Source: Bin87 sp965261925
GTDB taxonomy: Bacteria > Chloroflexota > Dehalococcoidia > Lucifugimonadales > UBA3495
NCBI GenBank assembly: GCA_965261925.1
Contig: OZ253486.1
Location: 62,001-126,000 of the forward strand
DNA length: 64,000 nucleotides
Direction: 5' to 3'
The notes under the pieces are model-generated. The model was not told the DNA's origin. It made no database searches and saw only the letters and a list, made by a program, of their open reading frames with translations. The translations under genes and the position numbers were made by a program. This document shows, in pieces, positions 1-8,381 of the stretch; the stretch's first letter is position 1; each line of letters begins with the position of its first letter.

Positions 1-5
1 GTTTG

Positions 6-1967
6 ATGGAAGATCCCAAGCCGCACGGGTCACACCGTCGCTACTTCCTGCAGGACATCCCGTTGGAAGAGGCGACGGCCCGCTGGCTGGCCGCCCTGGA
101 AGAGGCCGGCGCACTGGTCCAGATGCCCGGCGAGGACGTGCCGTTAACTGCCCCCGACATCGTGGGCCGGGTCATCGCCTGGCCGGTGTGGGCGGTCGCT
201 TCGTCGCCACACTACGACGCTGCGGCGATGGACGGTATCGCGGTGCGGGCGGCCGACACCGTGGGAGCAACCGAAACGCGCCCCGTGGCTCTGGAAGTGG
301 ACAACCAAGCCGTGTGGGTCGACACCGGCGACCCCATGCCGGTGGGTATGGACGCCGTGGTGATGATCGAGCACGTGCAGCGTGACGCCGGCGATCCGAG
401 CGCGGTGCGGGTGTCCGAGCCGGTGGCGCCCTGGCAGCATGTGCGGCCACTAGGCGAGGACATCGTGGCCACGGAGCTGGTGCTGACGGAGAACCATCGC
501 ATCACCCCCGCCGACCTGGGAGCCTGCGCCGCCGCCGGACTCACCACGGTTCCGGTGCGGCGCCGTCCCAGGGTCACGATAATTCCCACCGGCGATGAAC
601 TGGCGCCCATCAACGCGCCGAGGAAGCCTGGAGATATACCGGAATTCAATTCGTTAATCCTGGCCGCCCTGATCCGCCAATGGGGAGGTGAACCGGTGGT
701 GTACGAGCCAGTGCCGGATGACGTCGAAGTCATCAGTGACGCGGTTTCCTCGGGTCTGGAGTCGTCGGACGTGGTGGCAATCAACGCGGGTTCCTCGGCT
801 GGGGACGCGGACTACACCGCCTCGGTGATCGAGTCCCTGGGCACGTTGCAGGTACACGGCATCGCCGTCAGGCCTGGACACCCGGTGGCCCTGGGCGTGG
901 CGTCGGGCAAAGCGGTGATGGGGTTGCCCGGATACCCGGTATCCGCCGCCCTGACCGCGGAACTGCTGTTGCTTCCCTTGCTGGAACTGCTGTTAGGGAC
1001 GACGATGCCGTCGCGCCCGCGCATCAGCGCGAACATCACCCGCAAGGTCGTGTCGCCCATCGGAGAGGATGAATTCCTGCGGGTTGCGGTGGGACGGGTC
1101 GGAAACAAGATGATCGCGACGCCGGTGCAGCGCGGCGCGGGCGTGGTGATGTCCCTGGTACGGGCGGACGGCATCGTGCGGATCCCACGGCATACGGAGG
1201 GAGTGGACGCCGGCGCCGAGGTGGAAGTTGAGCTGCTGCGCCCCCTGGAAGAGGTGGAGAACACCATCGTCGCCATCGGCAGCCACGATCTGGCGTTGGA
1301 CCTGATGCGCAGCTTCCTGCGGCGCGGGCGTCCCTCGGTGAACCTGGCGTCGGCTCACGTGGGCAGCCTGGGCGGGTTGCTGGCGCTGAGGCGAGGCGAG
1401 GCCCACGTCGCCGGTTGCCACCTGCTGGATGCGGACAGCGGTGAGTACAACACTTCCTACATTCTGCGTTATCTGCCGGATACTCCCGTCGCTATCATCC
1501 GCCTGGTGGGACGGACACAGGGGTTGATGACCGCGCCGGGGAATCCCGCGAACATCGCAAGCCTGGAGGACCTGCTGCGGCCGGGCGTCAGGTTTGTAAA
1601 CCGTCAGCGAGGATCGGGGACCCGAGTGTTGCTGGACTACCAGCTGCAGCGGATGGGCGCGGCTCCCGATGACATCGCGGGCTACCAGCGGGAGGAATAC
1701 AGCCACCTGGCGGTGGCGGCGGCGGTGTCGGGCGGGTCGGCCGACGCCGGGCTGGGTGTCCTGTCGGCGGCCCGGGCCCTGGAGCTGGATTTCGTACCCC
1801 TGCTCAACGAAGAGTATGACCTGGTTATTCCCGCGGAACACTACGAGGGCGGACACCTCCGGCCTTTGCTGGACCTGCTCGCTGCCTCCGATTTCAGGCA
1901 GGCGGTTGATGACCTGGGCGGCTACGATGTTTCGCGCATGGGTGAACTGCGGGTGATGTTGCCGTGA
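6..1967 (+). CDS. moeA: MoeA-type molybdopterin molybdenumtransferase fused to a PBP-like domain
   Basis: The N-terminal ~410 residues are MoeA-like, the cytoplasmic enzyme that inserts molybdate into adenylylated molybdopterin; visible signatures are the IIPTGDEL stretch near residue 195, MPVGMDAVV near 112 and GLPGYPVSA near 305. From about residue 420 to the end a second domain resembles the periplasmic-binding-protein-like domain of ModE/MoeA fusions (PF12727 type), with RQRGSGTRVLLDY near 535. A plain MoeA is ~400 residues, so 653 fits the fused form. ATG at 6 is used; TTG at 3 or a start before the window cannot be excluded. It overlaps the next gene by 4 bp. Confidence 0.9.
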   Translation: MEDPKPHGSHRRYFLQDIPLEEATARWLAALEEAGALVQMPGEDVPLTAPDIVGRVIAWPVWAVASSPHYDAAAMDGIAVRAADTVGATETRPVALEVDNQAVWVDTGDPMPVGMDAVVMIEHVQRDAGDPSAVRVSEPVAPWQHVRPLGEDIVATELVLTENHRITPADLGACAAAGLTTVPVRRRPRVTIIPTGDELAPINAPRKPGDIPEFNSLILAALIRQWGGEPVVYEPVPDDVEVISDAVSSGLESSDVVAINAGSSAGDADYTASVIESLGTLQVHGIAVRPGHPVALGVASGKAVMGLPGYPVSAALTAELLLLPLLELLLGTTMPSRPRISANITRKVVSPIGEDEFLRVAVGRVGNKMIATPVQRGAGVVMSLVRADGIVRIPRHTEGVDAGAEVEVELLRPLEEVENTIVAIGSHDLALDLMRSFLRRGRPSVNLASAHVGSLGGLLALRRGEAHVAGCHLLDADSGEYNTSYILRYLPDTPVAIIRLVGRTQGLMTAPGNPANIASLEDLLRPGVRFVNRQRGSGTRVLLDYQLQRMGAAPDDIAGYQREEYSHLAVAAAVSGGSADAGLGVLSAARALELDFVPLLNEEYDLVIPAEHYEGGHLRPLLDLLAASDFRQAVDDLGGYDVSRMGELRVMLP

Positions 1968-2491
1968 CCGGAATGCTCTACGAGCGCATCGCGCGTTGCG
2001 CGGCCGAACTGGACGCCCGGCTCGCGGCTAAGGGCAGCGACCATACGGATACCCTGCGCGCGCAGCACCGGCTGGCCCACGCCTATCGGGCCGCCCGCCG
2101 GTTCGACGACGCGCTGCGTTGGTTCGACCTGGCCGCCGAAGGGAGCTCGCGGGTGTATGGGCCGGATCACGTTGAAACGCTGCGCTACCGGAGCAGCCTG
2201 GCCAATTGCCACTACGCCGCCGGGCATACGGATCGGGCCATCGAAATGTTTGGCGCACTGTTCGAGGCGCGCCGTGCCGTGTTGGGCGAGAACCATCCCG
2301 ATACCCTGCGGAGCCGGGGAAGCCTGGCCAACGCGTTACACTCGGTCAGTCGTTACGACGAGGCGGCGGGACTGCATCTCCGAAACGCGGGAGACCGGGC
2401 TGAGACGCTGGGCCCGCAGCATCCGGCCACGGAGGCCAGCCGGCGCAACCTGGCGCGGGCCGTGCGGGACGCCGGCGCGGATAGAGCCTGA
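1964..2491 (+). CDS. TPR-repeat protein
   Basis: This 175-residue protein consists of about three tetratricopeptide repeats of the kinesin-light-chain type (TPR_10/TPR_12), with recurring segments such as DTLRAQHRLAHAYRAARRFD, ETLRYRSSLANCHYAAGHTD and DTLRSRGSLANALHSVSRYD. There is no signal peptide, so it is probably a cytoplasmic scaffold; no partner can be named. The GTG start overlaps the moeA stop as GTGA, which implies translational coupling. The next gene begins 2 bp after its stop, so the three genes look like one operon. Confidence 0.8.
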   Translation: MTGMLYERIARCAAELDARLAAKGSDHTDTLRAQHRLAHAYRAARRFDDALRWFDLAAEGSSRVYGPDHVETLRYRSSLANCHYAAGHTDRAIEMFGALFEARRAVLGENHPDTLRSRGSLANALHSVSRYDEAAGLHLRNAGDRAETLGPQHPATEASRRNLARAVRDAGADRA

Positions 2492-2493
2492 CC

Positions 2494-3810
2494 TTGGCTT
2501 CTGAGGGATCCGGCAGCGGGCCATCGGATCGGGAGCGCCAAGACTCCGGTGCGACCACCTCAGCTCGGGGCTGGTCTGTTCTGCTGCTGAACCGGACCCA
2601 CCAAAGCACGGTGGTCCTGTCATCCTACGGACTCGGGTTGTTTCTTCCCTTTGTGCAGGCGGACCTGGATCTCAGCTACCTGGAGATAGGCATTCTCCAA
2701 GCCGTCTGGTGGGGCACTCCGGCGGTGCTGCTGGTCCCCTTCAGCTTGCTGTTCGCCCGGTTCAACCCCAATCGCCGGGTGTTGGTCGCGCTGGCGCTCA
2801 TGGCGCCCTGCCTGTTCAGCCAGGGTCTGGCCACTGGGTTCTGGACCCTGTTGGCGTCCCGGTTCCTGACGGTGTTGGTCCATGCGTCGATGGCTCCGGC
2901 GAGGCCGCTCCTGCTCCGCTGGTGGGCCGCTCCCCGCCAGTACTCCACCGTGAGCTCCCTGGGCCTGTCCATGCATTCCACCTTCATGGCGGCGGCCCTC
3001 ACTTTCGGGCCAATCATCATCGTCGTGCTGGATAGCTGGCGTCTGGCCTACTTCGTCCAGGGGGCCCTGATGGCCGGGCACCTGCTGGTGTGGGCGGCGC
3101 TGACGTGGAGAGCCAGGGAGCCGGCGCAAGGCCCGGAGGACGAGATAGATACCACGCCGGAGCAGGATGTTCCCGACGGGAGCGACGCGGCGGTGGTGGA
3201 CTCCAACGCCCGGCCGGCGCTGATCCGGTCGTTGGTCTCCTATCCCCACGCCTGGCTGCTTGGGGTAGTCATGCTGTGGCTGTCGGCGTCGTGGACGACG
3301 GTCCTCACGTTCCTGCCCACGATCCTGGAAACCAACCGGGGTATCTCCGTTTCATCGGGGAGCGTACTCTTCGGGTTCCTGTACTACATTTTGATCCCGG
3401 GAGCGCTGGTGGGGAGCTGGATATTCAATCACATCACCAACCGGCGATTGATGGTGCTGCTGCCGGCGGTGCTCAACTTGTTGGCCACGGTGGGCGCGGT
3501 GTTGGCCGGCAACGAGGTTTTGGCGGCGTTGGCCCTGACGGGGATGGGGATAGCCTGGGTGTTCGTGCCGGCGATGGAGATATTGCCCTTCGAGTTCAGG
3601 AATATCCGGACGCGGGAGGTATCGGTGATCGCCGGACTGGTGCAGACCTTCGGCGCGGTGGGTTTCGGAGCCGGACCGGTGATCGCGGGAGCGCTGGCCC
3701 AGATGTCGGGTTCGCTGGTCACGGGCGTGCTGGCCGTGAGCGTAATGACCGCCCTGGCGGTCGTCGCTGCCGCAGCGCTGCCGAGCAGGTTCGGCGGCAG
3801 GTTGGTGTGA
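2494..3810 (+). CDS. MFS transporter
   Basis: A 438-residue hydrophobic protein with roughly twelve membrane segments in two halves separated by a charged loop (around residues 205-235, rich in E, D and P), typical of the major facilitator superfamily. The substrate cannot be read from sequence. The residues before ~35 are polar, so the TTG start at 2494, only 2 bp after the TPR gene, is reasonable but its ribosome-binding site is weak. Position behind moeA would suit transport linked to a molybdoenzyme pathway, but that is only inference. Confidence 0.85.
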   Translation: MASEGSGSGPSDRERQDSGATTSARGWSVLLLNRTHQSTVVLSSYGLGLFLPFVQADLDLSYLEIGILQAVWWGTPAVLLVPFSLLFARFNPNRRVLVALALMAPCLFSQGLATGFWTLLASRFLTVLVHASMAPARPLLLRWWAAPRQYSTVSSLGLSMHSTFMAAALTFGPIIIVVLDSWRLAYFVQGALMAGHLLVWAALTWRAREPAQGPEDEIDTTPEQDVPDGSDAAVVDSNARPALIRSLVSYPHAWLLGVVMLWLSASWTTVLTFLPTILETNRGISVSSGSVLFGFLYYILIPGALVGSWIFNHITNRRLMVLLPAVLNLLATVGAVLAGNEVLAALALTGMGIAWVFVPAMEILPFEFRNIRTREVSVIAGLVQTFGAVGFGAGPVIAGALAQMSGSLVTGVLAVSVMTALAVVAAAALPSRFGGRLV

Positions 3811-3987
3811 TGCCAGCGCGCGTCAGAGGCGTGTCGTCGCGGTGAGACTGATACCTGGCGTCAAGACTGCACATCGCGGGCGAAGATTGCCGGCATCGAC
3901 CGATGTGCCACACGCTGTCGCTGCGCACGGCAAAAATAGCCGGAGGGGTATTCTGATATTCAGTTGGAGCAGCCAGGAAATTGCGCA

Positions 3988-4177
3988 CTTCCCGCGCCGC
4001 ACGCCTGGGCCAGCGAGAGTTTCTTGATGCCTTCGGTCACTCCATGCGCGGCTCTCTGCGCCGACAACGGGCCCACTACCGGCGCCATCCGCCGCGAAAT
4101 CCGCCCGGACGGTCCCGTCTCCATTCCTGTAATGACCCGTTACAGTGCCCCCAGCACTCGGTTCGGTGGATTCGGGG
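3988..4177 (+). mobile_element. Relic of an IS1380 right end
   Basis: This stretch matches, with a few substitutions, the noncoding tail of the IS1380 copy at 44338-44524: shared blocks include TTTCTTG, CATGCGCGGCTC, CACTACCGGCGCCATCCGCC and the terminal TTCGGTGGATTCGGG. It ends at 4177 and is followed by TTAG, the target tetranucleotide also seen at other IS1380 boundaries here. The transposase and left end are gone. The rest of the 3811-3987 interval shows nothing recognisable. Confidence 0.75.
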
Positions 4178-4660
4178 TTAGACGGTTTCAACCGCTACAA
4201 CCTCATTGCTGCCTTCTTCATTTGGTCGCCTCTTCATGTTCTGGAAGGCTTCGTGCTCTTCAGTTTTGGTATACCGCCACGACTGCGGAACAACGAAATC
4301 GTCGAACTTATCCCTCAACCAGCTGAGACCCACAGGACTTTGATATTCCCAGACATTCGTGACTTCCAAGGCATAAGCGACGGTCTGACCATGGAAGTAG
4401 GCGTCAAATTCTCGTCTGTCGCCAGTCACCAGTTCAGCCACAATGCTCCACACGTCGTCGGGCGATCCTTTCCATACCTGACCGATACGGAAGCCTCCAC
4501 GTAATTCCCTATCCGGGCTGGAAACGTAAATGAACACGTCCCGGCCATTTATCTGCGAGGCAATCCGTCGCCGGAGTTCAACCTTCTTCAGGCCCTTAAA
4601 CACCAAGTCGGCGTAACACGGTTTCAACGAGATGATCAACGGTGGCAACGCGGTGGTCAT
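4178..4660 (-). CDS. ASCH-domain protein
   Basis: The protein (160 residues) has the ASCH/PUA-like signature: ISLKPCYADLVFKGLKKVEL near the start, then VFIYVSSPDRELRGGFRIG and a VWSIVAELVTGDRREFDAYF segment. ASCH domains have a PUA-like fold and are thought to bind RNA or modified nucleic acid. The start ATG overlaps the upstream gene's stop (ATGA), implying coupling. Its TAA stop lies exactly at the edge of an IS1380 relic, so the original C-terminus may have been trimmed. It is the last gene of the GNAT-PIN module. Confidence 0.75.
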   Translation of the reverse strand: MTTALPPLIISLKPCYADLVFKGLKKVELRRRIASQINGRDVFIYVSSPDRELRGGFRIGQVWKGSPDDVWSIVAELVTGDRREFDAYFHGQTVAYALEVTNVWEYQSPVGLSWLRDKFDDFVVPQSWRYTKTEEHEAFQNMKRRPNEEGSNEVVAVETV

Positions 4661-5220
4661 GAGCAATCCGGAAAGCCTAGCTTAAACAACTTCTGAAATC
4701 TGCTCGCAGGCATACTCGTCGGGGATTGCACCGTGAAGCCACTCTCATCCTCCCTGTAGACTGCCTGCACTTTATTCAATGGAATCCTCCTCCTGAAGAC
4801 AAACGTATGGGAAAACCGCAGCGCCATCAATGTCATCGACGTATCACCGGCGCACATTTCGTAAAGTTCCTCCCAACCCAGTACCCCGAACTTCTTGAAT
4901 TTCCTGAGAAGCTCCTTGGGGGTATCCACCACCACTTCGTCAAGATGGGATACGGCTACGATCTGTTTCTGACTGGTGCTAACGTACCAGAGAATGCGCC
5001 CAGGGGCCTTGAGAATCTTCCGCGACGTGGCGGCCTTTCGGTAATAGACGTTTTCCCACCGCAACAACACCGAATGGTCTCCACCGAACATGTCCCTGGA
5101 TGCCTGCGGTCCGTCGATCAAGCTGATGGCATAGCCTGGTCGAATAGGGATCAGAAAATAATTCTGGTCTGCATTCAGACTAACAGGAGCGCAGTAGCGT
5201 TCAAGCTCGAGGTCTGACAT
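4657..5220 (-). CDS. PUA/ASCH-like protein, possibly the split C-terminal part of the GNAT-PIN protein
   Basis: From the ATG at 5220 the product is 187 residues, with the pattern FLIPIRPGYAISLID, SVLLRWENVYYR, RILWYVSTSQKQIVAVSHLD and a late ALRFSHTFVFRRRIPL. This order (beta-rich start, IVAVSHLDEV..TPKELL block, aromatic end) resembles PUA/EVE/ASCH-fold proteins. The frame stays open upstream to 5574 but that part overlaps the GNAT-PIN gene and looks non-coding. The real overlap is 46 bp, which can mean either a coupled gene or a frameshift in one ancestral ~670-residue protein. Confidence 0.6.
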   Translation of the reverse strand: MSDLELERYCAPVSLNADQNYFLIPIRPGYAISLIDGPQASRDMFGGDHSVLLRWENVYYRKAATSRKILKAPGRILWYVSTSQKQIVAVSHLDEVVVDTPKELLRKFKKFGVLGWEELYEMCAGDTSMTLMALRFSHTFVFRRRIPLNKVQAVYREDESGFTVQSPTSMPASRFQKLFKLGFPDCS

Positions 5221-6698
5221 AGCGTCATACGAGCTCCCAATTGAGGTGATAGGGTCGTAATCTTGTGGACAGCATCTTCCCGGTCGAGGCAGCGTGCGAA
5301 ACAGAACTTCGCAAAGGTGTCCCCACATCGTTTGAATCCCATCTCCATGAGGTCCGATACCAATGAGGGAGTAAGCCCGGACAACTCGAACTCGACCATG
5401 TCCTGGTTCTTGTCTACCGCCTTGGCGATTGTATCCGAGATCAAGAAACGTCCGAACAGCGATCGGTCGGCGGTGCGCGCTACTCTGGCCAAGGGAACAG
5501 TGACTGCCCCTTTGGGAGTGATGGGGATTATGCGGATTGCGACATCGTTGTCCTCCGCTTTGAGTAGCTCGCACTGGTATTCGTTGGGACGCTCAAGATA
5601 ACGATCCAGTACCGCTCTCAACTGCCGCTGCCCTTCTTTTTCATTGAGGAAAGACTCGACCGGAAGAGATGCGTGGTCGCGGGCGGTGAAGCGATGCCAT
5701 CCTAGCCGAAGGCCAGAAACGCGGTCAGGTCTATAGGACTGCCCATCGAGGAGTTCGTGAAGCTCGATTATCACCTGGGTTGGGGACAGCACTCGAAGAT
5801 TTGTTAAATCTTCAATTTCCTTCGCTTTCCCCAGTAGATACCGGTCTCTAGTGACAAAGACATTCACATCGGAAGAGGCAGCCTTCGCCAGATGCCTAAT
5901 GTCCGAAACTTGGCTGTCTGTACGGTCGGGCAGGAGGTTGCTTAAGCGACTATAGAAGTCATCAACCAAGTGCTGGGCATATGTCACGTGTGGAAACTGC
6001 TGCATTCGGGCTCGTTCTGCCCGTCGTTGGTCGGGGTCGTCGTTCCGATCGATCTCGTTCAGCAATTCATCGGTGGTCCAAAGGTTGAGGGAATCTACCA
6101 AAAAATCAGATAGCAGAGCCCTGGACCGTTCCGATTCACCGCTGTCTGGATTAGACAAGTCAAAGAACACCTGGGCATCAATGATGACATCGACGGTCTC
6201 ATCTGATGTCTTCGCCTTGAACAGCCCCAAGTCCATTTGATGGGCTGGGTTCAGGTTGAGGTGCCAAAGTGTTAAGGGGTGCCGAGCTGCGGAACGACCC
6301 GGCTTCTCTCCAATTGATACAAAGCCTAATTGCGGCCACATTTGATGGGCAGGGAAGTCCCGGCGGCAACTGAGGGTTATGGCAGATTGAGTCGTAACAA
6401 AACTTTTGAGTTCGTCCAGGAGACGGCTCGCGATGCCACAACCTCTAAAGTCTTCCGAGACGCAGAGTTGAACAATCCGGAAGCGACTTTGACTAGGTGC
6501 ATAGAGCAGGTACCCAATAAGCCGTCCATCTCCGATCTTGGCACCTAAGACGCGTCCCCTGTGAAGGTAGTCGTTGAGTGCCTCAGTCGGCATAAAGCCA
6601 AGAGTTCGGCTGTTAGGTTTCATCAGGTCATCAACGGCACCCAGATCGTCGGAGGTCAGCGTTGAGAACTCTACCTTTAAATCGTTCCTCGCTATCAC
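5175..6698 (-). CDS. GNAT acetyltransferase-PIN nuclease fusion
   Basis: Residues 1-150 form a GNAT N-acetyltransferase domain with the acetyl-CoA loop QLCVSEDFRGCGIASRLL (77-94). Residues ~168-310 look like a PIN-type RNase domain with acidic residues in the expected places: D174 (VIIDAQVFFD), E211/E215 (TDELLNEIDR) and D285 (VTRDRYLL). Residues ~330-480 resemble a second, degenerate GNAT fold. The start is GTG at 6698. The partner genes downstream are PUA/ASCH-like, so an RNA-directed role is likely; a toxin, tRNA-modifying or stress role is inference. Confidence 0.7.
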   Translation of the reverse strand: MIARNDLKVEFSTLTSDDLGAVDDLMKPNSRTLGFMPTEALNDYLHRGRVLGAKIGDGRLIGYLLYAPSQSRFRIVQLCVSEDFRGCGIASRLLDELKSFVTTQSAITLSCRRDFPAHQMWPQLGFVSIGEKPGRSAARHPLTLWHLNLNPAHQMDLGLFKAKTSDETVDVIIDAQVFFDLSNPDSGESERSRALLSDFLVDSLNLWTTDELLNEIDRNDDPDQRRAERARMQQFPHVTYAQHLVDDFYSRLSNLLPDRTDSQVSDIRHLAKAASSDVNVFVTRDRYLLGKAKEIEDLTNLRVLSPTQVIIELHELLDGQSYRPDRVSGLRLGWHRFTARDHASLPVESFLNEKEGQRQLRAVLDRYLERPNEYQCELLKAEDNDVAIRIIPITPKGAVTVPLARVARTADRSLFGRFLISDTIAKAVDKNQDMVEFELSGLTPSLVSDLMEMGFKRCGDTFAKFCFARCLDREDAVHKITTLSPQLGARMTLCQTSSLNATALLLV

Positions 6699-6840
6699 TC
6701 GATCTCTTGACCTCTCCGATAGTTATATCACCGTGTATGGAACTCCGACAATGCCGTGCAGTTTCATGCCGTCCTCCACATGGCCAGCATCGATGTCCAA
6801 CCACCCCCGATTTCCAACCAACCCCGATGCGATTGGTTAT

Positions 6841-6896
6841 GTGCGGCGTGCCAGCGGGTCAACTCGCACCGGCGTTGACCCGCTGGCACGCCGCAC
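6841..6896. repeat. Perfect 23-bp inverted repeat
   Basis: GTGCGGCGTGCC... at 6841-6863 is repeated exactly in reverse complement at 6874-6896 around a 10-bp spacer. It lies in the divergent gap between the GNAT-PIN gene and the sulfurtransferase, 41 bp upstream of the latter's start. There is no T-run, so it is more likely a mobile palindromic repeat or an operator/cruciform than a simple terminator. The rest of 6699-6936 shows no gene. Confidence 0.75.
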
Positions 6897-6936
6897 CCTA
6901 CAATTCCGCCAAACTCACTCTTCCAGGAGCCGCTCC

Positions 6937-7809
6937 ATGACGACCCACACCGAAGATTACGCCCATCCCGAATACCTGACCGACGCCGCGTGGGTCGCCG
7001 CGCACCTGGACGACCCCGACGTGGTCGTGCTTGACTGCGCCAACACCGCCGATGCGTGGCAGCGGGGGCACATTCCCGGCGCACCCCACGTCGCCGACAA
7101 CTGGGCCAAGAACCCCAACACCCCGATTGAACCGGGGGCACGCGGCCAGCACGTCATGTCGCCGGAGCAGTTCAAGGCCATGGCCGAGGGTTACGGCATC
7201 GGCGACGACACCACCGTGGTCACCTACGACCACGCCCAAGGGCTCACGGCGGCGCGCATCTGGTGGGTGTTCCGTTACTACGGGCATAGCAACGTGAAGG
7301 TGCTCAACGGCGGCTGGCGGGCCTGGGTCAACGCGGGGCAGGCCGTCGACTTCGGGCGGCCCAAGGCTCCGGCGTCGGTGACCTTCACGCCGCGCGCGGA
7401 CGAGTCGTTCATCATCACCGGTGACGAGCTGAAAGAGGCCTGCGCATTGGACGGCGGGGCACGGGATAACGTGGTGGTGTGGGACGTGCGCAGCGATGCC
7501 GAGTGGGACGGCACCGCCGCAAACTATAGCAACAAGCGGATCGGCCACGTGCCAGGCGCGGTGCACCTGGAATGGTTCCACCTCATGGACCGCAACACCC
7601 ACGAGTTCAAGCCGGCGGCGGAAATCCGCAGCATCCTCACCGATCACGGCATCACGCCCGACAAGACGGCGTACTCCTATTGACAGGCCGGCATCCGTGC
7701 GGCGCACGGCAACTTCGTACTCCGTCTCCTCGGCTTCGAGAACGCCAGGAATTACGACGCGTCCATGGGAGAGTGGGCCAACCGCGACGACACACCGCTG
7801 ACCGTGTAG
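6937..7809 (+). CDS. Rhodanese-type sulfurtransferase with in-frame TGA at the catalytic cysteine (candidate selenoprotein)
   Basis: Two tandem rhodanese domains: the first around residues 13-125 (VVVLDCANTADAWQRGHIPG), the second from ~150. The active-site loop reads AYSY-(TGA)-QAGIRAAH, whereas homologues and the paralogue at 55644-56492 have YC. The TGA is codon 249. The frame continues for 41 intact codons to TAG at 7809 with a normal C-terminus (LLGFENARNYDASMGEWANR). AGGAG at 6925-6929 supports the ATG at 6937. Rhodaneses move sulfane sulfur through a persulfide on this residue. Selenocysteine is the interesting reading; a nonsense mutation of TGC/TGT is the alternative. Confidence 0.7.
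7695..7709 (+). promoter_or_regulatory. SECIS-like stem-loop after the in-frame TGA
   Basis: CCGTGC (7695-7700) pairs perfectly with GCACGG (7704-7709), leaving loop GGC. The stem starts 11 nt after the TGA at 7681-7683 and the loop starts with G, 17 nt after it. This matches the known geometry of bacterial SECIS elements (fdhF-type upper stem-loop 11 nt from UGA, G at the loop's beginning). It lacks an obvious bulged U and the loop is short, so the match is suggestive only. Confidence 0.45.
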
Positions 7810-7820
7810 CGGCCCCGGCG

Positions 7821-8375
7821 ATGGCCCGCAGGGTGCGAATACGGCGGGTTATCGACGGCGACTCGCTGGAGGTGAAATACGCGGGGCTGTTCAGCTTCCT
7901 GCGGCGGCCGTTTCCGGTGCGCCTCTACGGCATCGACGCGCCGGAGCTGGCCCAGCCTCGCGGGCAGGAATCGCGCCAGCGGCTGGCGGCGTTGACGCGG
8001 CGCGGCGGATTCAGCATGGAGGCGATGGCGACGGACCGGTACGGGCGGACGGTGGGCCTGCTCTACCGCCGGCGCCGGCGGGGCCAGTCGGTCAACGTGG
8101 AGATGGTCCGCTCCGGCATGGCATGGTGGTACCGGCGCTACGGAGGACGCGACCTGGGGTTTCCCGAGGCCGAGGCGGAGGCGAAACGACGGCGGCGCGG
8201 CGTCTGGCGGGACGGCAACCGCGCCCGGCGTCCCTGGGACTACCGCGCGGACCTGCGGCGGTCGCGTCAACGCCGGCGTAGGATGAAGCGGATCCTCATC
8301 TGGACGGTGGTCGTCGCGGTGGTGGTGGTGGCGATCGCCATGGGGTTGGCAGTGATCATCAGCCTGTTTTGGTAG
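7821..8375 (+). CDS. Thermonuclease-family protein with C-terminal membrane anchor
   Basis: A staphylococcal-nuclease-like domain spans residues ~1-130: VIDGDSLEVKY, VRLYGIDAPELAQPRGQ, ATDRYGRTVGLLY and NVEMVRSGMAWWYRRYG carry the expected D, R and E residues. A very basic linker (RRSRQRRRRMKR) is followed by one hydrophobic helix (ILIWTVVVAVVVVAIAMGL) at the extreme C-terminus, so it is probably a tail-anchored membrane nuclease. It begins 11 bp after the sulfurtransferase stop; the two may be cotranscribed. Confidence 0.8.
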   Translation: MARRVRIRRVIDGDSLEVKYAGLFSFLRRPFPVRLYGIDAPELAQPRGQESRQRLAALTRRGGFSMEAMATDRYGRTVGLLYRRRRRGQSVNVEMVRSGMAWWYRRYGGRDLGFPEAEAEAKRRRRGVWRDGNRARRPWDYRADLRRSRQRRRRMKRILIWTVVVAVVVVAIAMGLAVIISLFW

Positions 8376-8381
8376 GCTGCG

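Noticed and set aside
3823..4191. A 122-codon minus-strand frame downstream of the MFS gene
   Set aside because: Most of it lies over the IS1380 tail relic, it has no recognisable motif, and it overlaps the ASCH gene end.
7681..7683. Genome-wide reassignment of TGA to an amino acid
   Set aside because: Many other genes in the window end at TGA at the expected position (moeA, TPR, MFS and others), so only a local readthrough can be considered.
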